From assembly GCA_964459805.1 (NCBI GenBank), contig CAYWOD010000104.1, positions 1 to 11,951 on the forward strand: a stretch of 11,951 bases of DNA. Direction: 5' to 3'. Source of the DNA: DAOVRL01 sp964459805. Lineage in GTDB: Bacteria; Planctomycetota; Phycisphaerae; Sedimentisphaerales; Anaerobacaceae. The notes beneath the pieces were generated by a model that was not told the DNA's origin, did no database searches, and saw only the letters and a program-made list of their open reading frames with translations. This document shows, piece after piece, positions 6,801-11,951 of the stretch; the first letter of the stretch is position 1, and every line of letters starts with the position of its first letter. Made by a program: the position numbers and the translations under genes.

Positions 6801-8305
6801 CCGAGGTCGGGCTTTTGGCCGATGGCCACTATCAACTCATCGCCCGCGAGGACTTCTTCGGTGCCGGGGACCGTTTCGAGCTCCAGCCTGCCCTCGACAA
6901 ATGCCATCTTTTTTACATCCAACAATTCCAGGGCGGTGAATTTGCCGTCCTCGACGATAATCCTTTTTGTTGCCTTTGCTGCTCTTACGGCAACGCCTTC
7001 TTCTTCGGCCCAGTTGATCTCCCACGGATAGGCGGGCATCGTGTCGCGCGCTTCGAGGCAGACGAGGGAGACTTTTTTGGCGCCGAGCCGCAGCGATGTG
7101 CGGGCACAGTCCATAGCGACGTTGCCGCCGCCGATGACTATTACGTTTTCCTTGACGGAAGTCTTCTTGCCGAGCCTGACATTGCGCAGGAAGTCTATGC
7201 CGCTTGAGGCATTTTCAGAGTCTTCACCCTCGATACCCATTCTGATGCTTTTGTGGGAGCCGACCGACAGGAACACCGCCTCGAAACCTCCGTCGAAAAA
7301 CGCCTCAATGTCACTTTCGCTCTTAATATGGCTGTTCAATTTGACGTCGATACCGTAATCGAGGATGTTCTGAATGTCCCTGTCGATAATTTCGGTGGGC
7401 AGCCTGTATTCGGGTATGCCGATCCTCATCATTCCGCCGAGGACCCCGTGCTTCTCGAAGATGGTTACGGAATAGCCCATTTTCCTCAACTCCAGGGCCG
7501 CCGACAATCCCGCCGGCCCGGCGCCGATTACTGCGACCTTCTTGCCGTTCTCTTCAATCGAAGCCTGTTTTTCTTCGGGTGTCAGCTTCTCGCCGTGCTC
7601 GTGGTGCCAATCCGCAAGGAACCGCTTTATGTAGGCGATTGAAACCGGGCTGTCCAGATTCACTCGATTACAGCTCTGCTCGCACGGATGCTCGCATATT
7701 CTTCCACATATCGAGGGAAAAGGGTTCTTTTCGGTTGCCGAGTCGTAGGCTTCTTTGTATTTGCCGGCGGCGGTCAGGGCGACATACCCGCTCGGATTGC
7801 CGTGTATGGGGCAGCTATCGTAACAGGGTGCGACGCCGAGCCTGGTTATAGCGAATTTATTGGGCACGGCCTGCGGGTATTGCTTGAAGATCGCCTTTCT
7901 CTCGCCGAGGAGCTGATTGTATTCATCCGGGAGGGCGACGGGGCAGCTCTCGGCGCAGATTCCACAGCCGGTGCATTTTTCAAGGTCAACGAAGTGCGGC
8001 TTGAGGGCGAGCTTGGCAGTGAAATTGCCCGCTTGGCCCGCTAATTCGGTCAATTCGGCATTGGTGATTATCTCTATGTTTCTGTGTGTCCCGGTCTCAA
8101 CCAGCCGGGGCGATATAATGCACATTGAGCAGTCGTTTGTGGGGAAGGTCTTGTCGAGCTGCGCCATGTGCCCGCCGATAGCGGTCCCGGACTCGACCAG
8201 ATAGACCTTGTACCCTGAATCGGCCAGGTCAAGTGACGCCTGCATCCCGGCTATCCCCCCCCCAATAACCATTACCGAACCTGTTTTACGATCTTTCTTC
8301 TTCAT
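3842..8305 (-). CDS. hdrA: Giant HdrA fusion: HdrA - GltD/NfnB-like - HdrA, with multiple Fe-S clusters
   Basis: A 1487-residue soluble flavoprotein. Order of parts: (1) residues 10-125, first half of an HdrA FAD fold (GGGIAG 15-20, SAIGG-like loop 39-45) with a ferredoxin motif CTGCGICAESCP (111-122); (2) residues about 150-565, a GltD/NfnB-like module with N-terminal cysteines 161, 165, 200, 204, 208, 212, an FAD site VAVIGAGPAG (257-266), an NAD(P) site VIVIGGGNVAMD (388-399) and the closing GGDVIRGAASVVQATADG (535-552); (3) six cysteines 628-644; (4) residues 660-905, the second half of the first HdrA fold (IQCVGSRD 725-732); (5) residues 925-1487, a second HdrA with its own N-terminal cysteine domain (CHCG 932-935, SCTPRTH 991-997), FAD site VVGGGVAG (1069-1076), IQCVGSRE (1216-1223) and two terminal ferredoxin motifs (Cys1414-1424, Cys1444-1454). 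Three FAD and many [4Fe-4S] clusters are predicted. First gene of the operon, with a weak AAAGAG ribosome site. HdrA enzymes bifurcate electrons at FAD; doing so here is inference. Confidence 0.95.
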   Translation of the reverse strand: MKKKDRKTGSVMVIGGGIAGMQASLDLADSGYKVYLVESGTAIGGHMAQLDKTFPTNDCSMCIISPRLVETGTHRNIEIITNAELTELAGQAGNFTAKLALKPHFVDLEKCTGCGICAESCPVALPDEYNQLLGERKAIFKQYPQAVPNKFAITRLGVAPCYDSCPIHGNPSGYVALTAAGKYKEAYDSATEKNPFPSICGRICEHPCEQSCNRVNLDSPVSIAYIKRFLADWHHEHGEKLTPEEKQASIEENGKKVAVIGAGPAGLSAALELRKMGYSVTIFEKHGVLGGMMRIGIPEYRLPTEIIDRDIQNILDYGIDVKLNSHIKSESDIEAFFDGGFEAVFLSVGSHKSIRMGIEGEDSENASSGIDFLRNVRLGKKTSVKENVIVIGGGNVAMDCARTSLRLGAKKVSLVCLEARDTMPAYPWEINWAEEEGVAVRAAKATKRIIVEDGKFTALELLDVKKMAFVEGRLELETVPGTEEVLAGDELIVAIGQKPDLGLLGECGKINLTKRGTVEVDEKTAMTSWQGVFVGGDVIRGAASVVQATADGQLAAGSIDAYISGEKFEPEEDHQPIVEISAEELKERKEKIIQRQEMPTIGLDRRRSFEEVDLGFTEEMARAEADRCLFCAVCSWCGLCEKVCEADAILYNDVPKERSLDVGAIILAPGFDLYDAERKGEYGYRRFPNVVSAMDYERIMCASGPFGGHIQRPSDGAEPKKIAFIQCVGSRDQDNPYCSTVCCMYATKQAIITAEHIQDLECKVFVMDVRAFGKGFDEYYERAKDKYGIQYIYTRPSAVRQDFTTGNLSLEFTEDGKDWVEQEFDMVVLASGLCAKAGAAKLADLCQIELNQYNFAQSATFMPTASSREGIYLAGAFEGPKDIPESVTQASGAAALAMELLADVRGTQITPETFPPEKDISKAETRVGVFVCHCGSNIGGFIDCERVAKYAENLKNVVFATDLMYTCSPDGILTIKDKIEEHDINRVVVASCTPRTHGPLFQKAIKQRGLNPYLFEMANIRDQCTWVHARLGEATEEKAIDLVRMAVGRARLIEPLSTTAYVPKRDALVVGGGVAGMTAALSIANQGFGVHLVEKSEKLGGNLSKVKNTVEGFKPPELLKELEAQIAGNERITVYKNSTVKECTGFVGNFKSIIDNNGSDTEIEYGAGIIAVGAHESKQEEYLYGQNDKVHTQLELEELLENDADFAKGLDEVVMIQCVGSREPENQVCSRVCCTEAIKNAIAIKHANPNANVAILYRDIRTYGFKEQYYNQARELGVLFFRYDLDGKPVVSQDSAGELEVHVRDLNSSLEMSFSPDVLALSAAMAPAPDNEEVGTVFKVPITLEGSFLEAHMKLRPVDFASDGLFLCGTCHSPKFIDESVAQAQAVAARAARILSAEVLEVSGVVSVVDSDKCAACLTCVRTCPYNVPQINAEGVAEIEVAMCHGCGICASECPAKAIQLMHYKDAQVIAKTRALLDEAGELVTNE

Positions 8306-8343
8306 TTACTCTTTGCTGTCAATACGCTTACTTTAAAGGCGGG

Positions 8344-8372
8344 ATTTTAGAACTTTGCAAGAACTATTGCAA
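8344..8372 (-). promoter_or_regulatory. Candidate sigma70-type promoter of the hdrA-metF operon with tandem operator-like repeat
   Basis: On the minus strand TTGCAA (8367-8372) is followed after exactly 17 bases by TAAAAT (8344-8349), a good -35/-10 pair. It would start transcription near 8337, about 30 bases before the hdrA ATG. The same stretch is a near-perfect tandem repeat: GAACTTTGCAA (8350-8360) then GAACTATTGCAA (8361-8372) on the plus strand. Such a repeat over the -35 and spacer could be a regulator site. An imperfect palindrome, CAGCGATATTGCTG (8398-8411), lies just upstream. Sequence is direct; function is inferred. Confidence 0.42.
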
Positions 8373-8496
8373 CCAAAAAGCTCAGACACCCGCAAAGCAG
8401 CGATATTGCTGTCTCCAACTACGCCGGCACAGCCCGGAAAGTGCGAAATCTTGTCAGACCGAAAAAAAACTGGCTCTTCCCAATAACAGATAGGTC

Positions 8497-8549
8497 CGTG
8501 GCACGGCCATCCTGGCCGTGTTTTCACGGGCTCCGAAGCCCGTGCCACG
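8497..8549. repeat. Paired-hairpin palindromic element (REP-like)
   Basis: Two strong adjacent hairpins: CACGGCCA with TGGCCGTG (8502-8509 and 8513-8520, 3-base loop), and CACGGGCT with AGCCCGTG (8525-8532 and 8537-8544, 4-base loop). An outer inverted repeat, CGTGGCACGG (8497-8506) with CCGTGCCACG (8540-8549), encloses both. The layout is that of a dispersed REP/bacterial interspersed element. It sits 3' of rnhA and 5' of the hdrA promoter. On the minus strand it is followed, after 27 bases, by eight T (8462-8469), so it might also protect or end the mnmA-rnhA transcript. No nearby transposase is seen. Confidence 0.7.
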
Positions 8550-8597
8550 ACCGAGAAGAATCGTTCGGGGCCCCTATCCATTATCCGGAATATCTCT

Positions 8598-9326
8598 TTA
8601 TTTTACTTCGGTATCCGGTTCAATAAATCGTTTCGCCTCCTCGACCATATACATTGAACGACAGTTGGGGCAATAAAGATACCACTCGTAGTAATAGGTC
8701 TGACGTGGCTTGGGTTTCTTTCTCGGACTTCGTTTGAGTAATGGCGTTTGACATTTGCGGCAAGCCTCGCCCTCTTGTTTGTGTTTGATCCTTAAGTACC
8801 GTTTACCGGATTTCCAATTCTGTGAGCCGCTGTCCTGAGATTCGATGTATCCAGTATCAACCTGTCGATTGACAGACTTTGCCGAAGCAAATGCCAGTCG
8901 ATCGCAGCATTCGTTCTCCGCAATCCCGGCGTGGCCTTTTACCCAAACCAGCGTAATCTCATGCCTTTCATAGACCTCTAAGAACCGCTGCCACAGATCA
9001 ACGTTTTTAGCACCTTTCTTGCGGGTTCGATACCAATCGTTTTCACGCCACTTGAAGACAGAACCTTCATTGACAGAGTTGACAACATATTTCGAATCAG
9101 TGTAAAGAGTGACCGAGCATTTCGCGGTAAGTGCCTCGAGCCCGACAATAGCCCCCATGAGTTCCATGCGATTGTTGGTGGTCCTTTCGAATCCACCGGA
9201 TAGCTCTTTGCGATGTCTTCCGTACCGAAGAACGACGCCGTATCCCCCCGGCCCAGGATTAGGTTCGGCGGCGCCGTCGGCGTAGATGACTACATCATTA
9301 AAAGTCTCATTGTTATCTCGTTCCAT
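8598..9326 (-). CDS. rnhA: Ribonuclease HI with C-terminal zinc-ribbon-like tail
   Basis: Cleaves the RNA strand of RNA-DNA hybrids in replication and R-loop removal. Residues 11-150 are a full RNase H fold: Asp17 in YADGAAEPNPGPGGYG, Glu55 in NNRMELMGAI, Asp77 in YTDSKYV, His132 in KGHAG and Asp142 in NECCDRLA give the DEDD metal site plus the catalytic histidine. The basic handle region (KWRENDWYRTRKKGA, residues 92-106) is present. The protein is 242 residues against about 155 for E. coli RNase HI. The extra 90 residues carry CRKC (189-192) and CPNC (219-222) separated by a very basic Lys/Arg/Pro loop and an aromatic strand, which looks like a zinc ribbon that could bind nucleic acid (inference). 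The ATG lies 14 bases inside the end of mnmA, so the two are co-transcribed. Confidence 0.95.
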   Translation of the reverse strand: MERDNNETFNDVVIYADGAAEPNPGPGGYGVVLRYGRHRKELSGGFERTTNNRMELMGAIVGLEALTAKCSVTLYTDSKYVVNSVNEGSVFKWRENDWYRTRKKGAKNVDLWQRFLEVYERHEITLVWVKGHAGIAENECCDRLAFASAKSVNRQVDTGYIESQDSGSQNWKSGKRYLRIKHKQEGEACRKCQTPLLKRSPRKKPKPRQTYYYEWYLYCPNCRSMYMVEEAKRFIEPDTEVK

Positions 9327-10458
9327 AATACAGCGATACCCCCGGCACTATCTCGCCGCCGGCGACGATATTATCAGTCCCGTCGTAGAGTACAAGCCTC
9401 TGGCCCGGGCACGGGGCGAATTGAGACTCGTCAAACTCAACCGTAATATCCGCTTTGCCCGCATCGACAATTTTGCATGGCCTGGGGTCGCCGTATGAGC
9501 GAATCTTGCCGAACAGCCTGCCGGCCGGCGCAAGCTCATCCGGCATAAGGACGTTAATACGGTTCGCACTGATGGTGCGTGAGCTGACCTCGTCTCTTGT
9601 GCCGAGCGCTATGGTGTTTGTCCGGGCGTGTATCCTGCCCACGTAGAGCGGCTTGCCGCCCGCAAAGCCCACGCCGCGGCGCTGGCCGAGCGTATAGTTC
9701 GAGATCCCTTTGTGTGTGCCTATCTTGTTGCCCTGCATATCCGTTATGTCCCCACACTTGTCCGCCTGGTCGCCGGACAGGGCCAGGCGATAGTCACGCT
9801 CACCGGCAAAGCACAGCTCCATACTCTCAGACTTGTCCGCAACGCTCAAATTGAGTTCGGCTGCGATCCGACGAACCTCGGATTTTGTCAGCTCACCCAA
9901 GGGCAGTACGAACCTATCCAGCCTGTCGGCTGCAATGCCGTAGAGGAAATAGCTTTGGTCCTTGACCCTGTCTTTCGCGGTGGCGAGGCGAGCCCGCCCA
10001 TCCGTCTTGATGACGCGCGCGTAATGACCGGTGGCGAGATAGCTGATGTCAAATTTCGCCCGCAAAAAATCCCACACCAATGAAAGTTTCAGCAGCGTAT
10101 TGCAGTCGATGCAGGGATTGGGCGTTTGCCCCTGTGCGTAAGCCTCGCGGAATCGCTGTATTATCAGCTTCTCGAACGGCTCGGTCACATCAATGAAGTA
10201 ATGCGGTATGCCCATCTCGCCGCAGACAGAAGCTGCGTCCGCCCCACGGCGGCCCCGGCTACTCGTATCGGATGAGACCGGAATCTTCATAGTAATCCCT
10301 AACACCTCCCAGCCGGCCTCGACCAGCAGGTGCGCAGCAACGCTGCTGTCAACGCCCCCGCTCATCAACACTGCTATCTGCCTCGACGACGCTTTCTCGG
10401 GCGCCCAGCCCGAAAAGCTCGTCGGCAGCAGTTTCATATTCCACTTCTCAACCGTCAT
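9313..10458 (-). CDS. mnmA: tRNA-specific 2-thiouridylase MnmA
   Basis: Makes the 2-thiouridine at wobble position 34 of Glu, Gln and Lys tRNAs, using ATP and sulfur delivered by a cysteine desulfurase. The 381 residues cover the usual N-type ATP pyrophosphatase domain (P-loop SGGVDSS, 33-39), the tRNA-binding middle (LATGHYARV, 141-149; GKR-like TLGQRRGVG, 256-264) and the C-terminal barrel. Catalytic-site cysteines are Cys116 and Cys119 (TPNPCIDCN) and Cys216 (ELCFAGERD). The CxxC plus distal Cys matches the three-cysteine [4Fe-4S] enzymes known from Thermus thermophilus, not the E. coli NPDxxC form. The N-terminus could instead start at Met8; the first ATG has GGTAGG about 12 bases upstream. 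The gene is divergent from hemB and overlaps rnhA. Confidence 0.96.
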   Translation of the reverse strand: MTVEKWNMKLLPTSFSGWAPEKASSRQIAVLMSGGVDSSVAAHLLVEAGWEVLGITMKIPVSSDTSSRGRRGADAASVCGEMGIPHYFIDVTEPFEKLIIQRFREAYAQGQTPNPCIDCNTLLKLSLVWDFLRAKFDISYLATGHYARVIKTDGRARLATAKDRVKDQSYFLYGIAADRLDRFVLPLGELTKSEVRRIAAELNLSVADKSESMELCFAGERDYRLALSGDQADKCGDITDMQGNKIGTHKGISNYTLGQRRGVGFAGGKPLYVGRIHARTNTIALGTRDEVSSRTISANRINVLMPDELAPAGRLFGKIRSYGDPRPCKIVDAGKADITVEFDESQFAPCPGQRLVLYDGTDNIVAGGEIVPGVSLYYGTR

Positions 10459-10598
10459 AATTACTACTACCTACCGAAAAAGGGGTCGGTCTTATTCTAT
10501 CGGCTCAGGACTTTTCTGCATAGCCTCTTGAAAATGGTCTTTGATGCCTTCAGAGTGCTCGATCGCCGCTACGGCGGTTGAAAATCTCGTCAAATGGG

Positions 10599-10628
10599 TT
10601 GGAATTGGCGTACTGATTCGGGTAATAT
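10599..10628 (+). promoter_or_regulatory. Candidate hemB promoter
   Basis: TTGGAA (10599-10604) and TAATAT (10623-10628) are separated by 18 bases, a plausible sigma70-type pair. Transcription would begin near 10635 and give an unusually long leader of about 235 bases that contains the whole inverted-repeat structure. This is a pattern match only; other starts closer to the gene are possible. Confidence 0.28.
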
Positions 10629-10664
10629 CGGGTGAATAGGGCCGATATAGAGATTGGATTGCCT

Positions 10665-10855
10665 CTTAACAAGAGTTTTGCAAAATTGCAGGTTAGGCCT
10701 ACTTAAAAAAGAAAAAATCGTTTCTTGATTTTTTCTTTTAATAGGCAATGTGTTGTGCCATAACAGCTTAGGTGATTATTGAAGAAAATCAAGAAGAAGC
10801 AATTCTTCAACAATATAGGCCTAACCTGCAATTTTGCAAAAGTTCATCTGTTAAG
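10665..10855. repeat. 26-bp perfect inverted repeat with nested hairpins in front of hemB
   Basis: Arm 10676-10701 is the exact reverse complement of 10816-10841. After an uneven internal loop, CTTAACA (10665-10671) pairs again with TGTTAAG (10849-10855). Inside lie a 13-bp AT hairpin (10707-10719 with 10727-10739, 7-base loop) and a 12-bp hairpin with one mismatch (10775-10786 with 10803-10814). Each arm also contains the palindrome TAGGCCTA. No target-site duplication or open frame is visible. It may be a miniature transposon remnant, a recombination or cruciform site, or a structured hemB leader. Confidence 0.85.
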
Positions 10856-10863
10856 AAAGGTGG
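10853..10863 (+). promoter_or_regulatory. hemB ribosome binding site next to the inverted repeat
   Basis: AAGAAAGGTGG ends six bases before the hemB ATG and is a strong purine-rich Shine-Dalgarno region. Its first three bases belong to the outer arm (10849-10855) of the large inverted repeat, so folding of the leader would end directly at the ribosome site. An effect on hemB translation is inference. Confidence 0.65.
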
Positions 10864-10869
10864 TATGCA

Positions 10870-11844
10870 ATGGGTTTTCCGAAGAACAGGATGCGGCGGC
10901 TTCGCAGCAGCGAGCCTATGCGAAGGTTGGTGCGTCAGAGCAGTTTGAGTGTCCATGACCTGGTTTATCCGCTTTTTGTCCGCGCCGGCGAAGGACTAAA
11001 AGAACCGATCAAGTCGATGGACGATTGTTTTCACTTCTCGCCGGATGTGATCACTGACGAGGCCGCCGAGGTCGCCTCTCTGGGGATACCGGCGGTGCTG
11101 CTGTTCGGGCTGCCCGATAAGAAGGATGAAAAGGGTTCGCAGGCCTGGGCCGAGGACGGCGTTGTGCAAGCCTCTATCAAGCGAATCAAAGACACGGCCC
11201 CGGAACTGCTGGTGATCACCGATGTCTGTCTTTGTGCTTATACCACGACTGGGCATTGCGGCGTGATTAAGGATGGTCGCGTAGATAACGACGCCACCTG
11301 CGAACTATTGGCTAAGATAGCCCTCTCGCACGCCCAGGCCGGGGCCGACGTTATTGCCCCGTCGGATATGATGGATGGGCGTGTAGGCTACATACGGCAG
11401 TGTCTGGAGGAGAACGGCTTTTGCGAGACGGCCATTATGTCCTACGCGGCGAAGTACGCATCCGCCTTTTACGGGCCGTTCAGGGACGCCGTTGATTCTG
11501 CGCCGCAGTTCGGCGACCGCAAAGGATACCAGATGGACGTAAGCAACTCCGACCAGGCGATGCAGGAGATCGCCCTGGATATAGAAGAGGGCGCCGATAT
11601 TGTGATGGTCAAGCCGGCTCTTTGTTTTTTAGACGTGATCCGGCGTGCGAAGGTGCGTTTCGATTGCCCGATAGCCGCGTATAACGTCAGCGGCGAATAT
11701 ATGATGCTGAACACGGCGGCCAAGGCCGGGCTCTTAGAGAAAGATGCGGCGATGTTAGAGGCGCTCGGCTCCATCAAGCGGGCCGGGGCCGACATCATCA
11801 TCACCTATTTCGCCAAGGCCGCCGCAAGGTTACTCGGCACCTAA
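10870..11844 (+). CDS. hemB: Porphobilinogen synthase (delta-aminolevulinic acid dehydratase)
   Basis: Condenses two 5-aminolevulinates to porphobilinogen, the first common step to haem, sirohaem and corrinoids. At 324 residues it is full length. Landmarks are the N-terminal arm RMRRLRSSEPMRRLVRQ (7-23), the zinc-cysteine loop DVCLCAYTTTGHCG (118-131; Cys120, 122, 130), APSDMMDGRVGYIR (163-176), Lys195 in SYAAKYASAFYGPFR, and the second Schiff-base Lys248 in VMVKPA, followed by YNVSGEYMM (271-279). Residue numbers match E. coli closely. The three cysteines point to the zinc-dependent class. It is transcribed away from mnmA; tetrapyrroles would also supply the corrinoid cofactor of the Wood-Ljungdahl methyl branch (general knowledge, not shown here). 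Confidence 0.98.
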   Translation: MGFPKNRMRRLRSSEPMRRLVRQSSLSVHDLVYPLFVRAGEGLKEPIKSMDDCFHFSPDVITDEAAEVASLGIPAVLLFGLPDKKDEKGSQAWAEDGVVQASIKRIKDTAPELLVITDVCLCAYTTTGHCGVIKDGRVDNDATCELLAKIALSHAQAGADVIAPSDMMDGRVGYIRQCLEENGFCETAIMSYAAKYASAFYGPFRDAVDSAPQFGDRKGYQMDVSNSDQAMQEIALDIEEGADIVMVKPALCFLDVIRRAKVRFDCPIAAYNVSGEYMMLNTAAKAGLLEKDAAMLEALGSIKRAGADIIITYFAKAAARLLGT

Positions 11845-11951
11845 TGGCGTCAGCGGATTTGCAGCATTTGGAATCGCCGAAGGCTGGATGACAGGACTTA
11901 GTCTGTTACAAATAGAATTGTGCGCAAAATGGTCACAAAATAGTGATGTGA

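Larger units (their letters stand above)
10459..10869. other. Divergent mnmA/hemB intergenic region
   Basis: There is no credible gene in these 411 bases. The mnmA-proximal third is ordinary spacer with a small hairpin, CGCCG with CGGCG (10564-10568 and 10572-10576). I find no strong mnmA promoter, only a TAGAAT-like box on the minus strand. The hemB-proximal part is distinctly AT-rich and is taken up by the large inverted repeat listed separately. A candidate hemB promoter lies at 10599-10628. Confidence 0.7.

Noticed and set aside
8311..8325. TTGACA on the minus strand close to the hdrA start as a -35 box
   Set aside because: Its -10 partner would fall inside the hdrA coding sequence after the start codon; the pair at 8344-8372 is better placed.
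8333..8626. Short open frames on both strands in the rnhA-hdrA spacer
   Set aside because: They run through the palindromic element and promoter, show no known domain, and have no convincing ribosome sites.

Overview
The window holds nine recognisable protein genes and reads like a chromosomal segment of an anaerobic, acetogen-type or syntrophic bacterium. The host is probably an uncultivated planctomycete of the Phycisphaerae/Sedimentisphaerales type. That assignment is an inference from gene style, the moderately GC-rich coding sequence, a heptamer-repeat spacer and a paired-hairpin intergenic repeat; no rRNA or marker tree is available here. No phage, insertion-sequence, CRISPR or tRNA gene is visible.

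Region 1 (1-385) is non-coding spacer: a tandem 11-mer, a C-rich tract, a degenerate 7-bp tandem array and a run of nine G. Region 2 (386-8305, minus strand) is one compact operon. In transcription order it is hdrA (giant fusion), mvhD, hdrC, hdrB, metV, metF. Every junction overlaps by 4 or 8 bases, so the six proteins are very likely made together as one complex. Region 3 (8306-8597) is the operon's upstream spacer, with a candidate promoter, a tandem operator-like repeat and a paired-hairpin element. Region 4 (8598-10458, minus strand) is mnmA followed by an overlapping rnhA. Region 5 (10459-10869) is a divergent spacer dominated by a 26-bp perfect inverted repeat just before hemB. Region 6 (10870-11844, plus strand) is hemB, followed by about 100 bases with nothing recognisable.

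The main system is a methylenetetrahydrofolate reductase of the Wood-Ljungdahl methyl branch (MetF+MetV) coupled to a heterodisulfide-reductase-like electron-transfer module (HdrABC+MvhD). The layout resembles the MetVF-HdrABC-MvhD-RnfC2 complex of Moorella thermoacetica. No rnfC2 gene is present in this window. Instead the 1487-residue HdrA carries a complete GltD/NfnB-like, FAD- and NAD(P)-binding module inserted inside a first HdrA copy, followed by a second HdrA copy. My inference is that this fused module is the pyridine-nucleotide entry point. Electrons would pass through several flavins and many Fe-S clusters to MvhD/HdrBC and to MetVF, possibly with flavin-based bifurcation to ferredoxin.

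The other genes are housekeeping: tRNA 2-thiolation (MnmA, with the three-cysteine pattern of Fe-S-type enzymes), RNase HI with an extra C-terminal zinc-ribbon-like tail, and porphobilinogen synthase for tetrapyrrole synthesis.
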